DNA of 64,000 nucleotides from Nitrospira sp. (lineage in GTDB: Bacteria > Nitrospirota > Nitrospiria > Nitrospirales > Nitrospiraceae), in NCBI GenBank assembly GCA_030123605.1, contig CP126123.1:930001-994000 (forward strand). Reading direction: 5' to 3'. Each line of letters starts with the position of its first letter. Within the stretch, counting starts at the first letter, position 1. Made by a program: the position numbers and the translations under genes. Below the pieces are notes generated by a model, which was given only the letters and a program-made list of their open reading frames with translations, was not told where the DNA came from and ran no database searches. Below are positions 30,226 through 39,156 of this stretch, piece by piece.

Positions 30226-31332
30226 TTAATCCAACCAGTCTTTTTCTTTCAGTTTGCGCGGCAGATATTTTTTGGTCAAGTACTGAAAGTCCTTGTTCGC
30301 GAGCGCGTCCAGTTCGTACTTGAGGCCGTTTGTCAGCATCCGTTTGATTTCCTGCTGCCAAGCCGGTTTCTCGAACCACCGGTAATTCAACAGCTCCTTC
30401 GCGCGGGTGACATCCTTCTCGTTCAGTTTGATGCCGACGTTGCGCGGCAGCTCATACTGCTCGGGATCGGCGCTAGACAGCCCGATGAACTTGGCCTTGG
30501 GAATCGCCATCCGTTGGCTCTCGAAGGCGAGGTTGATTGAGCCCTGTTTCACCACCGAATAGATGTAGTAACCCCAGGGATCGTTATCGACCAGCACATA
30601 GACCGGGAGCTTGTACTCTTCATGAAGCCGACGCGCCAATCGCCGGACGCCGCGAGGAGGCTGGCCGTTCCCGGTCAGCAGTACGCAATTGTAGCGTCGC
30701 CAGAACTTGTCTTCGGAGAGCCGGTTCCACTGCGTGCCTTTTTCCACCAACAACACGAAGTCGGCCGTGCAGCGGCGGATCTCCAGATACTCCGGTTCGA
30801 CGATCGAGGGGACCGAGTACCCGCCCTTACCCAGCTTGGCACAATCCACCCGGTCGCCGTCGTCACCGAAGACCACCGGTCCCACGATACTGCCGCTGTT
30901 TTCCGCCCGCACATGGAGCTCTTCCCGGAGCGCGACCAACGAGACTTCCAAATCTTCGATGATCGGGTCGGACTCGTCCTGCGTGTCGAATGTGTTCTCG
31001 TGAGAATCTTGGATGGTGTGTTTCGTGCGGTAGTAGATCTCCCTGAGCGAGGTGGTCAGGTCCGCACGTTGCAACTCCGAGAGTGCATCGGCGACCAGCA
31101 TGGTCTGCATGAACTTCTTGGCCATACCGACGTTGAAAAACGACCGGGCCTGCTTCTTGTCGCCCATCTCGATCAAACCCCGGCGAGGGTTGAACGACAC
31201 GTTGGATAGGGCGCGGATCGGAATCGCGAAGGTCGGATCCTTGGCGCGCTGCGCCGCCGCGATCACCACATCGGCCATGCCGACGAGTTTTTTCTCCACC
31301 GCGCCGTTCTTCTTCGGTTTCGTCTGTGCCAT
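30226..31332 (-). CDS. top6A: DNA topoisomerase VI subunit A
   Basis: 368-residue catalytic subunit of the type IIB topoisomerase, a Spo11 homologue that cuts both DNA strands. The winged-helix (5Y-CAP) domain carries the catalytic tyrosine motif SLREIYYRTKHT (Y100/Y101). The Toprim domain follows with LLVEKGTQW (acidic residue) and LVDNDPWGYYIY (D-x-D metal site). Length matches archaeal Top6A. It starts 8 bases after top6B's stop, so the holoenzyme subunits are made from one transcript. Best known in archaea and plants, and patchy in bacteria. Confidence 0.95.
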   Translation of the reverse strand: MAQTKPKKNGAVEKKLVGMADVVIAAAQRAKDPTFAIPIRALSNVSFNPRRGLIEMGDKKQARSFFNVGMAKKFMQTMLVADALSELQRADLTTSLREIYYRTKHTIQDSHENTFDTQDESDPIIEDLEVSLVALREELHVRAENSGSIVGPVVFGDDGDRVDCAKLGKGGYSVPSIVEPEYLEIRRCTADFVLLVEKGTQWNRLSEDKFWRRYNCVLLTGNGQPPRGVRRLARRLHEEYKLPVYVLVDNDPWGYYIYSVVKQGSINLAFESQRMAIPKAKFIGLSSADPEQYELPRNVGIKLNEKDVTRAKELLNYRWFEKPAWQQEIKRMLTNGLKYELDALANKDFQYLTKKYLPRKLKEKDWLD

Positions 31333-31340
31333 GGCCGGTC

Positions 31341-33374
31341 CTATTTCCTTTTGCGGGTGACGGAGGACTGTGTGGATCGCCTCTTTGCGGGTGTCGTCTT
31401 CTTGCCGGTCTGCCGCTCCTCAACGAACAAATCTTGTTGTCCGGTCTTCGCCGAAATCTTCCTCTTCGCAGCCGGCGAGGTCTGCAGTGACGTGCTCGAC
31501 GGGACCGGATCCTGCTCCGACGCCTTGATCTCCCCTTCGATACCCTCCGCCGTCACGATGATCGAATGCGGCAACCCTTCGGGGCCGCTCCCGGTTTTGC
31601 CCAAGGCTTCATCGGTCTTGAGTCCGCCGGTCCGTGAACTGGCGATCTTGTGCAACTGCTCCTTCAACTTCTCCGCGGGGAGCGTGCCGCCCTTCAGGCG
31701 ATTGCAGGCCTCCACCACCTCTTCGATATAGAGATCGAAGATATTGCGTCGTCGGAATTCGCTGGCGGCCCGTTCCCGCCGTCGCAGAAAGATGCCCAGC
31801 CTTCGGCCTGCCTCGCGCAGCGCCAGGGTGATTTCCTTCTGAATTTCATCGTAGTCCGCAATCGCTTCCTTCGATTCGCTGGTGAAGGGCACCCAGACCG
31901 ACGCCATGTGAACGAAAATCACCATCGGCCCGGCGGGAAGCGCGCCGCGCGATTGGGTCACGCCATAGTTGCGCCAGGTGGTGCCGAGCACCGCCTTGAA
32001 AGTCGCGCAGGCCGATTGTTGATAGAGCAACGGTACCCGGTTGGCATACCGAATCACCCGCGCCAGTTCGGTATCGTGATCCTGATCTTCACCCTCCGCC
32101 AAGGGCACGGCAGCCTGTTGCGGCTTCGCGGCCTCGTTCGGATTCTTACCGAACGCCAGCCCCGCTTCGATGATGAAGGGATTCCCGCGATAGACGGCGG
32201 GCGGACGACTTACCGCCGTATAGAATTCACCCTTGATCTGTTTGTACAGTCCGGACAACATCGCCTTCTCGCCGATCGGCGAAATACAGTTCGTCGGCGG
32301 TGCCATGATCTTGGTCGCCTGGATCGTCTTGTAGAGCGTTTCAGCCGCCTGGTGCCTCACCTCGCGCGGTTTGATGTGGGGAGACAACTTCGCCGCCCTG
32401 CAGATCTCCTCCGCCAGGGCCGGCGAGACCCGACAAAAGTCGCTCGCCAGAAAATTCGTGACCGTATGGCTCTTCGTGTCCTGCAGCATCTTGAGCAACA
32501 CGCCGAACTCGATCCCATAGGGATGCGGTTTGATCTCCCTCGGTGAAGGCGGCAGTTCGTGGTAGGTCCGAGGATATTCTTTCGTCTCTCCTTCCGGCGT
32601 CCGGTAGATCAGCCGCACGTGCGGATTCGCAATTGATGTTTGCTCCAGCCATTCGTCGACCGAGGCGCGGCCCTTCTGATAGCGGCCTTCCACTTCGAGC
32701 ACCACCTCCGTGCCTTGGGGCTGCGTCCAGTCGATCTGTTTGTTCTCGTGGACAAGCGGCTCGTTTTTCTTCGTGTCGATCTGCACCTCGAAATAGTGCG
32801 CCGCCGCACGCGGTCCGGTGCGGGAAATTACCTTGACCGGCTTGCCGGTCGTCAACTGGCCGTACATACCGGCGGCGGAAATGCCGATGCCCTGTTGTCC
32901 CCGGCTCATGCGCATGCGGTGGAATTTCGAACCGTACAGCAGCTTGGCGAAGATGCGGGGAATCTGCTGGCGGACGATGCCCGGCCCGTTGTCGGTCACG
33001 GTGATCCGGAAACGTGTCGCCTGGCTCGGCGCGACCGGCGCAGACCCGTCGGCCAAGATGTCGAGTTTCACCGTCACGTCCGGGAGAATGCCCGCTTCCT
33101 CACAGGCATCGAGCGCGTTGTCCACGGCTTCCTTGACACAGGTCAACAGCGCCTTCCGTGGATTGTCGAACCCAAGCAGGTGGCGGTTCTTGGTAAAAAA
33201 CTCGGAGACGGAAATCTCCCGCTGCCGCGCTCCCATCTCCACGGCCGTGACCGCAGGCACAGACTTCTCCCCGTTGGAAGATTTTTTTCGGGTGGCGGCC
33301 TGTTCAGAGACGCTGATTGGGGATTGGGATTTGGTTGAAGATGAGACGGATGTCGATGATGTCTTGGTGGTCAT
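31341..33374 (-). CDS. top6B: DNA topoisomerase VI subunit B
   Basis: 677-residue ATPase subunit. After a serine-rich basic tail (1-45) comes the GHKL ATPase: N-box KEAVDNALDA (81-90), TVTDNGPGI, and GQQGIGISAAGMYGQLT. Helix-two-turn-helix and transducer domains follow, with KMLQDTKSHTVTNFL and ANRVPLLYQQSACATF. The C-terminus is a long low-complexity basic tail (about 600-677, ending KRRSTQSSVTRKRK), longer than in many archaeal forms. It precedes top6A. Uses ATP to close the clamp and pass one duplex through another. Confidence 0.95.
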   Translation of the reverse strand: MTTKTSSTSVSSSTKSQSPISVSEQAATRKKSSNGEKSVPAVTAVEMGARQREISVSEFFTKNRHLLGFDNPRKALLTCVKEAVDNALDACEEAGILPDVTVKLDILADGSAPVAPSQATRFRITVTDNGPGIVRQQIPRIFAKLLYGSKFHRMRMSRGQQGIGISAAGMYGQLTTGKPVKVISRTGPRAAAHYFEVQIDTKKNEPLVHENKQIDWTQPQGTEVVLEVEGRYQKGRASVDEWLEQTSIANPHVRLIYRTPEGETKEYPRTYHELPPSPREIKPHPYGIEFGVLLKMLQDTKSHTVTNFLASDFCRVSPALAEEICRAAKLSPHIKPREVRHQAAETLYKTIQATKIMAPPTNCISPIGEKAMLSGLYKQIKGEFYTAVSRPPAVYRGNPFIIEAGLAFGKNPNEAAKPQQAAVPLAEGEDQDHDTELARVIRYANRVPLLYQQSACATFKAVLGTTWRNYGVTQSRGALPAGPMVIFVHMASVWVPFTSESKEAIADYDEIQKEITLALREAGRRLGIFLRRRERAASEFRRRNIFDLYIEEVVEACNRLKGGTLPAEKLKEQLHKIASSRTGGLKTDEALGKTGSGPEGLPHSIIVTAEGIEGEIKASEQDPVPSSTSLQTSPAAKRKISAKTGQQDLFVEERQTGKKTTPAKRRSTQSSVTRKRK

Positions 33375-33450
33375 TCAACCTCTCACGTCAGGGGTACCAT
33401 TCGAATGAGGACGCTCCACACTCGCCGAAATCGGTGTGTGCATTCTTCGT

Positions 33451-33479
33451 CGTTTACAGGGAACAGGCGGGAGAGTCAA
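33451..33479 (-). promoter_or_regulatory. Possible promoter of the top6B-top6A operon
   Basis: On the minus strand TTGACT at 33479-33474, a 17-base spacer, and TAAACG at 33456-33451. This gives a leader of about 70 bases to the top6B ATG. The -10 box is weak. Confidence 0.35.
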
Positions 33480-33890
33480 GCCTTGACGGCATTCCGGAAT
33501 ACGCAGACCACGTCACCGCTCGCCGTTGCGCAAGGGTTATGGGAACAGCTGGCGCTCGAGACAGGCTGTATTGTGGAGGCCGGCAGGAAAACAAAGAAGG
33601 CGGCAGAGAGGCGTAACGAGAAAACATTTTTAAGTGGGAGGAGCACGCACCTACCGAGGAGAGGTAGATACGGCGGAGATCTTGGGAGGATTTCAGGCTT
33701 CCCAGAACCAGCTGGGCATGCACACCGTCCTCAGCGCTCGATCCCCTTCATGTACATATTCCCTCGGGACGTTATCTCCTCCCACACCACTACGATAGGC
33801 CTCTCTTTCCCTGCGAGTCAAGAGTATGGAACGGTCGACCGAACATGCTCTGATGATAGACTTCGGCGGCAGCGCGGGCTGAGAAAGAGC
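33480..33890. other. About 410 bases without a supported gene
   Basis: Several ORFs cross this stretch but none has a ribosome site, gene-like composition or recognisable motif. It lies upstream of top6B and downstream of the two-TM gene. An imperfect CTACC/GGTAG hairpin occurs near 33652-33669. Nothing else recognised. Confidence 0.5.
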
Positions 33891-34364
33891 CTATCGGTTG
33901 CTTCCTTCAGTTTGCCTGCGCGTGACCGTCATGCGATGGAGCCGACTCACCTCGATACGAACCTCGGCACCGACCGGGCAATACAAGGGTTCCGAGGCAT
34001 TGTTGCTTTCGACCAGGGCCTTCATGGTACCGGACTCACGCTCCACTTCCAGTAGGCCGAGATGTTCATGGAGATCCACCACACAGGTCATGTTGCGCGA
34101 TCCACGATCGGCCGGGACGGTCCTGGCCACCACCGGCTCCTGCAGCGTGATCAGATCGTTGGGTTGAAACCTGGGCCGGTCCAGAAACTCCAAGGTAATC
34201 AGCCACCCCGCCCCCACGATGGCCATTCCCAATGTCGCGAAAACGGCGGCAGCGCGGCGAGGATAATGCATCTGCAGCCAGTGAACGAACGCCCTGGCCC
34301 CCATCACCAACAGAAGGCCGATGAAGCCCGACAGCAACCCGATCAACGCCACACGAAGATTCAT
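33891..34364 (-). CDS. Small membrane-anchored hypothetical protein
   Basis: 157 residues from ATG 34364 to 33891. Two hydrophobic helices (about 5-28 and 42-62) are followed by a soluble beta-rich domain (about 75-145) with a cysteine pair (MTCVVDL and LYCPVGAE) that may be a disulfide if exported. The ATG overlaps the stop of the receiver-PAS gene as ATGA, so the two are translationally coupled. Function unknown; it is a plausible membrane partner of that regulator. Confidence 0.6.
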   Translation of the reverse strand: MNLRVALIGLLSGFIGLLLVMGARAFVHWLQMHYPRRAAAVFATLGMAIVGAGWLITLEFLDRPRFQPNDLITLQEPVVARTVPADRGSRNMTCVVDLHEHLGLLEVERESGTMKALVESNNASEPLYCPVGAEVRIEVSRLHRMTVTRRQTEGSNR

Positions 34365-35926
34365 GCAGCGCCCTGGATGTCGTGGACGGACAACAGGACG
34401 AAGATCCCATTCGCCGTTGTCGGCGGCGTGAGGGTGATCGCCAGGGGAAATTCCGTGCCGTCTTTTCGCAAGCCGACGAGATCGCGGCGGTTCCCCAGCG
34501 AGAGGTGATCGAGATCGGTCGGAAAGACGGAGCGCAGTCCGGAATCTCCGGCACGCACCCGTTCGGGAATGAGCCGGTCGATGGGTTGTCCGAGAAGCTC
34601 GTGGCGGCCATACCCGAATTGTGTTTCGATTAGGGCATTGGCCAGCAGAATTTTTCCTTCGGCATCGACCAGGATGATGCCGTTCGGTACGGCCTCCACC
34701 ACAGCCTGCAGGCGCTCCTCGCTCTCGCGCAGCGTCTCTTCGGTCCGTTTCCGTTCCGTGATGTCTTGCGCAAACACCAACACGCCGAGGATGTTGCCCT
34801 GCGTATCGGGATAGGGCACCTTGTCGGTCTGCACCCAACGTTTTTCACCGGTCCCCGTTCGATACCGCTCGATGATCCCGAGTTTCGGTCGGCCCGACAC
34901 GATCACCTCCAGGTCGTCCTGGTGATATTTCTCGGCCTCCTCCGGATAGAATTCTTCCGTTCGCCGTCCTTCGAGGTCGGCGACGGTCTTGTCGATGGAT
35001 TCGGCTGCGCGCCGGTTCGCCCGCAGGATACGATTGTGGGGGTCCTTGTACCAGACCATCGCAGGCATTAAATCCAACAACACCTGTTGCTCGATCTGTT
35101 GTTGCTGCAGACATGCCTCCGCTTCTTTCCGTGCCGTGATATCCCGTGCGATGCCGCAGTGGAACCGCCTGCCGCCGGAGATCCAACTGCTGAGCGACAT
35201 CTCGATCGGAAATTCCCGCCCTTCTTTGTGCAGACCATGCATCGTGACGATGGCACCTTTGAGGCGTACCTCACCGGTCGTGCGGACCCGTTCCAACGCC
35301 TGCTCATGGTTCACGCGATACCGATCCGGCATGATCATGGTCAGCGACCGTCCCAGCACCTCGTCGGCCGCATACCCGAACAGCCGCTCGGCCGCGCCGT
35401 TCCACGACAACATGTGGCCGTCTTCGTCGGCGAGCACGATCGCGTCGGGAGCGGTCTGCACGACCTCACGAAACCGTTCCTCGCTGGCCGTCAGGGCCTG
35501 TTTGGTTGCGGCAGCCTCGACGGAGAGGTCTTTCACCCCTACCGCGCGTCGGATCAGGGCTTTCAACTCATCCGCGTCGTACGGCTTGGTCAAGTACCCG
35601 AAGGCACCCTCGGTCAGTGACCCATGTTTCTTCGCCACCTCGACGAACGCGGTCAACATGATGACCGGCAAGACGGGATCGATCTCCTTCAGCAGGGTCA
35701 GAACGGACAGGCCGTCCATGTCGGGCAACATCAAATCCAGCAGTGCCGCCGCAAACGATTCCGATTTCGCCTTGGCCAACGCCTCCGCGCCGGTACCGGC
35801 CACCTCCACACGGTAGCCGGTATGTGCCAGGAGATCGTGCAGTACGAGCGCAATATCAGGATCGTCGTCTACGATGAGGATGGCAGGCGGAGGAGGCTGG
35901 AGCACTTGACCGGCAGTCATAGACAT
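34361..35926 (-). CDS. Receiver domain followed by three PAS domains, no output domain
   Basis: About 521 residues. The receiver (about 12-135) has the acidic pocket VDDDPD and the phospho-aspartate in ALLDLMLPDMDG, and the lysine in YLTKPYD. Then three PAS modules, each with EERFREVV/EERLQAVV-type entries: about 150-270, 270-395 and 395-515; the first two end with the ITARKEAE/ITERKRTE linker pattern. No kinase, GGDEF, EAL or helix-turn-helix follows. So signal out must go by protein contact. ATG 35926 is chosen; TTG 35947 is the open-frame extreme. Coupled by overlap to a membrane protein. Confidence 0.85.
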   Translation of the reverse strand: MSMTAGQVLQPPPPAILIVDDDPDIALVLHDLLAHTGYRVEVAGTGAEALAKAKSESFAAALLDLMLPDMDGLSVLTLLKEIDPVLPVIMLTAFVEVAKKHGSLTEGAFGYLTKPYDADELKALIRRAVGVKDLSVEAAATKQALTASEERFREVVQTAPDAIVLADEDGHMLSWNGAAERLFGYAADEVLGRSLTMIMPDRYRVNHEQALERVRTTGEVRLKGAIVTMHGLHKEGREFPIEMSLSSWISGGRRFHCGIARDITARKEAEACLQQQQIEQQVLLDLMPAMVWYKDPHNRILRANRRAAESIDKTVADLEGRRTEEFYPEEAEKYHQDDLEVIVSGRPKLGIIERYRTGTGEKRWVQTDKVPYPDTQGNILGVLVFAQDITERKRTEETLRESEERLQAVVEAVPNGIILVDAEGKILLANALIETQFGYGRHELLGQPIDRLIPERVRAGDSGLRSVFPTDLDHLSLGNRRDLVGLRKDGTEFPLAITLTPPTTANGIFVLLSVHDIQGAA

Positions 35927-36011
35927 GGCGGTCCACGATTTCAACAAAGGAACCGTCTAAGACGGTCCACCGTTACGGACGCATTGTCCTCTCTTCGACG
36001 ACAAGAATCCA

Positions 36012-36030
36012 GAGCCGTCGGTCGACGGCT
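36012..36030 (-). terminator. Weak hairpin terminator after the dodecin operon
   Basis: AGCCGTCG/CGACGGCT forms an 8-base stem with a very short loop just downstream (minus strand) of the 58-residue gene. The following TTCTTG is a poor U-tract. Confidence 0.35.
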
Positions 36031-36045
36031 CCCCTCTTCAAGCCG

Positions 36046-36222
36046 TCACTTCTTTCGGTACACATTCAGCCCGATTTTCTCCTCCCGACCTGGAACGGTG
36101 ACATTGCCCTCCGTCGAGGCGATGATGGTGGTCTTGCCGGATGCGGAAGGCCCGAACTCCTTCGTGAGATCCACCTTGATCGTGAGCATGGTCCCTTCGA
36201 GGATCATCTCGACATTTTTCAT
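36046..36222 (-). CDS. 58-residue conserved-looking hypothetical protein
   Basis: ORF from ATG 36222 to TGA 36046-36048. It starts KNVEMILEGTML and includes KVDLTKEFGPSASGKTTIIA and ends GLNVYRKK. It is beta-rich and soluble, with no cysteine. AGGGG 8 bases upstream, lying in the dodecin stop region, is a good ribosome site. The ten-base spacing to the dodecin gene indicates co-transcription. The GKTT string is not in a Walker A context and should not be read as an NTPase motif. Confidence 0.7.
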   Translation of the reverse strand: MKNVEMILEGTMLTIKVDLTKEFGPSASGKTTIIASTEGNVTVPGREEKIGLNVYRKK

Positions 36223-36231
36223 GATGTGCCC

Positions 36232-36435
36232 CTAGTCCTTCAGAACGAACGTGACCTTCAAGGCCACGCGATACTGCGTAATTTTTCCGTCTTCGATATC
36301 CACCTTCTGGTCCTCGACCCAGGCGCTCTTCACGTTCTGCAAGGTCTTGTTCGCGCGGGCGACGCCGATGTGAATCGCGTCATCAAAGCTCTTCGGCGAA
36401 GCGGCAATGATTTCCGTCACGCGTGCAACAGACAT
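36232..36435 (-). CDS. Dodecin family protein
   Basis: 67-residue member of the dodecin family, which forms hollow dodecamers storing flavins. The pattern ARVTEIIAASPKSFDDAIHIGVARANKTLQN (helix), then a beta-rich half with WVEDQKVDI and YRVALKVTFVL, matches. Tryptophan in SAWVEDQ corresponds to the flavin-stacking position in the family. Upstream of the 58-residue gene, together apparently one transcript. Confidence 0.88.
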   Translation of the reverse strand: MSVARVTEIIAASPKSFDDAIHIGVARANKTLQNVKSAWVEDQKVDIEDGKITQYRVALKVTFVLKD

Positions 36436-36889
36436 GATGACCTCCCGGTTGGATGGTGGATGGTGCCATCGTCGCCAACAGGCTAGGCCGACCGGGAAAA
36501 ACTGTCAAGCAGGCACGACGCCAGGATGTGCGACAGGCTCGCGGAACGTATGGACGATCGTTCCGTGTTCACATTTTGTGACTGCGTCCCTCGGCGGTTC
36601 AACCGGCTTTCCACTCCTCGGCCGACGGTGACTGTTCTACGGGCCATCTCCTGTTGAAGGGATTCGATCCAGGAAAACGGATGGATGGGCTGTTTCCTTG
36701 ATCCGATCAGCCGATCCTGAAAAAATTAATGTTTGATTGACGGCGACAACTTCTTGGCCCAGAACGGATCAGGTATCACCACGCAACCAAGCGAAAAATA
36801 GAAGAACTTTTGATGCACCACGTTTCAATCTTGATCCTCCGGCCGACCGGGGACCAAGCCGGTTCTCCACTCGAAATACAACCATTATC
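36436..36889. other. Spacer of about 450 bases without a supported gene
   Basis: Divergent region between the dodecin gene and the 2OG-oxygenase gene. A 7-base hairpin CGGAACG/CGTTCCG sits near 36540-36563. AT-rich patches occur around 36717-36800, which are locally unlike the surrounding GC-rich DNA. No ORF supported. Confidence 0.45.
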
Positions 36890-36918
36890 TTGACTTGGTT
36901 ATTTTCAAACGATACGGT
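36890..36918 (+). promoter_or_regulatory. Possible promoter of the 2OG-oxygenase gene
   Basis: TTGACT at 36890-36895, a 17-base spacer, and TACGGT at 36913-36918, about 42 bases before the ATG. The -10 hexamer is not close to consensus. Confidence 0.35.
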
Positions 36919-36959
36919 ACGGCGCGTCGACGGTCGTGGAACCCTCCGGGAACTATTCC

Positions 36960-37667
36960 ATGCCGACCGAAATCGAGATCAGCATCAGCCCTATTTTCTC
37001 CACGCCTCTGCTGGTCTTTACCCCTACCGCGCACCAACAGATCAACGCCGCACTGTCGCAGTTGATTCTACAGCGGGAAGCGTCCTTGCCGACTTATTCG
37101 GACGGCGAGGTCGTCGGGTGGTCGTCGCCTCACGACCTTTCGATGCTGGACTGGGCAAGAGAGCCCTTGGAGGAATTGTTCGGTCCGGTCATCGAGGTGG
37201 CGAAACAGGTCACGACATTTTCCGAACGGTCCGGCCACTCCGGGTGCAGACCTAATTGGCAGGTGGTCGAAGTCTGGGCCAATGTGCAACGTCACGGCGG
37301 CAGCAACGCAGCCCATTCCCACCCCGGCAGTTTCTGGGCAGGTGTCTATTATGTGGACGTGGGCGACGTCTCCACCGGCAAGGATCAAGGAGGAGAGCTC
37401 CAGCTCTATGACCCGCGCGGCTGCCTCCCCTGCATGTTGGCTCCCTATCTCCGCTATAACATGCCGGAACTGCATGATGCCGGCAGAAATATCTCTTTCA
37501 CGCCGTCGACCGGACAATGTGTGTTGTTCCCGGGGTGGCTGTTTCATGCCGTGAATACCTACCGTGGGCAGGTACCCAGAATCAGCGTGGCGTTCAACCT
37601 TGATCCTGTTTTAACCCCCGGGTTCCCCTACGGAAACCGAGCGGCGCCGGTTCATCATGTCCGCTGA
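36960..37667 (+). CDS. Putative 2OG-Fe(II) oxygenase (TIGR02466-type)
   Basis: A 235-residue double-stranded beta helix enzyme. AHSHPGSFWAGVYYVD supplies the first iron-ligand histidine, GELQLYDPRGC the usual acidic strand, and FPGWLFHAVN the second histidine; RISVAFNLDP contains the arginine that binds 2-oxoglutarate. These fit the phage- and cyanobacteria-known hydroxylase-like family. Substrate unknown. ATG 36960 has GGGA 7-8 bases upstream; the frame is open to 36936. Stands alone after a long spacer. Confidence 0.85.
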   Translation: MPTEIEISISPIFSTPLLVFTPTAHQQINAALSQLILQREASLPTYSDGEVVGWSSPHDLSMLDWAREPLEELFGPVIEVAKQVTTFSERSGHSGCRPNWQVVEVWANVQRHGGSNAAHSHPGSFWAGVYYVDVGDVSTGKDQGGELQLYDPRGCLPCMLAPYLRYNMPELHDAGRNISFTPSTGQCVLFPGWLFHAVNTYRGQVPRISVAFNLDPVLTPGFPYGNRAAPVHHVR

Positions 37668-37707
37668 CAGGCACGAACGAGTGAGGCGACGCCATCGAGC
37701 GAAGACC

Positions 37708-39156
37708 TCAACGACCGGACGCACTGACATACAGCACCGCATCGCCGGCGAAGGGAGCCGTGAGCCGAACCGGCCCGGTGAGGAGAAGTTTCTGTTCGAC
37801 ATGGATACGGTCGAGGGTGAGACTGAACCATTCCACCATGAAGGTTCCGGAGAAATTCTGGAGATCCAGTTCCACGCTCGCTGGCTGTTCCGTTCGGCCG
37901 GCGGAAGGGACGTAGACCAGGTAGGCCTGCCCCGGATCGACCAAACAATACCGACTCGAACAGACCTCGCTTCGCGGAATCATGGTTTGGAGCGGGATGC
38001 GCTCGGCATACCGTTTCGTCAGACCGAGTGATAGGAGGACGTCCTCACGGGTCTCTTTCACCGTTTCATAATATTCGGAATAGGTCACGGGATCATACGG
38101 ATCCATATAAATGGGGTTGAGGCCCCGTACAAAACTCTTCCAGACCCAATCTCGCGTTCCCCCAACCCCCCAGAGATGGTCCGTATCGTTGATGATCACC
38201 TTACGCCCGTCATTGGGAGGGGGATCGTCCCGATAGGCATAGACGGCCATATCGGGAACCGGGAGCGCCGGTGACACCGCCTCCGCCTTAGAGCGCCAGA
38301 GATCCTCTTCCCTGTTTCCCCAAGGGGCGCTGAGCAGCACAGGATGTTGTTTAGGCTTAGTTTTCTCGTACTCGTGAATCACCTGCACCATATGCTCCTG
38401 CCACGGCACCGATTCCGACGTGCTTTCGTTCGCGATTTCATAGATCACATTGTCGAAGGGATTCAGCACATCCACCACCCGGCGCACGAAACGGTCCTGA
38501 AATTCCGTCACGGATTGGTCCATCAGCGTATGGGTCTCGGCTCCCTCGCCGTCTCCGTTGCGGTCCCCGTCTATGCCGTTGACGTTGTTGGCCTTGTGGA
38601 ATGGATGGAACTCCCAGGGATTCTCCGGTCGCATAGGCGTTTTCCTCTCGATCCCCCACCCCTGAAACAACATCACTGCGACATAGATGCCGTGCCGGCC
38701 GGCCTCTTCCACCCGTGCAGACAAGCGATCAAAAAACGCCTGGTTCGGACGACTTACATCGAACTTCAGCCCTCCATCCAAGGCGAAGCCAGGACCGGTC
38801 CTCAAATACGGGAGTGGTTCCGAGAGCGCTTCCTCCTGACGCCAAAGTCGGAAAAAGTTCAAATGGTATCGTTCTAAGAATTTTATATAGCCGCTGTAAT
38901 CAAATGGCGACAGGTCCCTATCAGCGACGGTATCTTGCAAGTTCCGCCAGGTATGGGCGCCGACGAGATAGACCACATGGCCCGCGCCGTCCGTAAAGTA
39001 GCGGGGATTGATCTGGTCGACGTGAAGCGGCCCGACGGCCGGGCCCGGTGCCGAACCGGGAAGAGAGTCGGTAGAAACTCCGATCGCACCGCAGGCAAGG
39101 ATGTTCAGTGAGAACAAGATGCCTGCGATCCGCCCACAACATGTTCTGCAATCCAT
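37708..39156 (-). CDS. Glycoside-hydrolase-like lipoprotein (clan A-type TIM barrel)
   Basis: 482 residues. The N-terminus ends in a lipobox-like NILACG, implying membrane anchorage. DGAGHVVYLVGAHTWRNLQD begins the barrel; YEIANEST supplies the Asn-Glu acid/base pair of clan A glycosidases near residue 240. At the position where a nucleophile glutamate is expected the sequence reads IINDTDHLWG, so an aspartate may serve or the enzyme may be altered. Resembles the DUF4038/apiosidase-like group. Ends with a beta-sandwich-like domain. Substrate unknown. Confidence 0.72.
   Translation of the reverse strand: MDCRTCCGRIAGILFSLNILACGAIGVSTDSLPGSAPGPAVGPLHVDQINPRYFTDGAGHVVYLVGAHTWRNLQDTVADRDLSPFDYSGYIKFLERYHLNFFRLWRQEEALSEPLPYLRTGPGFALDGGLKFDVSRPNQAFFDRLSARVEEAGRHGIYVAVMLFQGWGIERKTPMRPENPWEFHPFHKANNVNGIDGDRNGDGEGAETHTLMDQSVTEFQDRFVRRVVDVLNPFDNVIYEIANESTSESVPWQEHMVQVIHEYEKTKPKQHPVLLSAPWGNREEDLWRSKAEAVSPALPVPDMAVYAYRDDPPPNDGRKVIINDTDHLWGVGGTRDWVWKSFVRGLNPIYMDPYDPVTYSEYYETVKETREDVLLSLGLTKRYAERIPLQTMIPRSEVCSSRYCLVDPGQAYLVYVPSAGRTEQPASVELDLQNFSGTFMVEWFSLTLDRIHVEQKLLLTGPVRLTAPFAGDAVLYVSASGR

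Noticed and set aside
33405-34055. 216-codon ORF upstream of top6B
   Set aside because: It overlaps a better-supported minus-strand gene at its 3' end, has no start signals and low-complexity composition.
36046-36222. P-loop in the 58-residue protein (SASGKTT)
   Set aside because: The glycine-rich context and following beta strand of a Walker A motif are absent, so no NTPase call is made.
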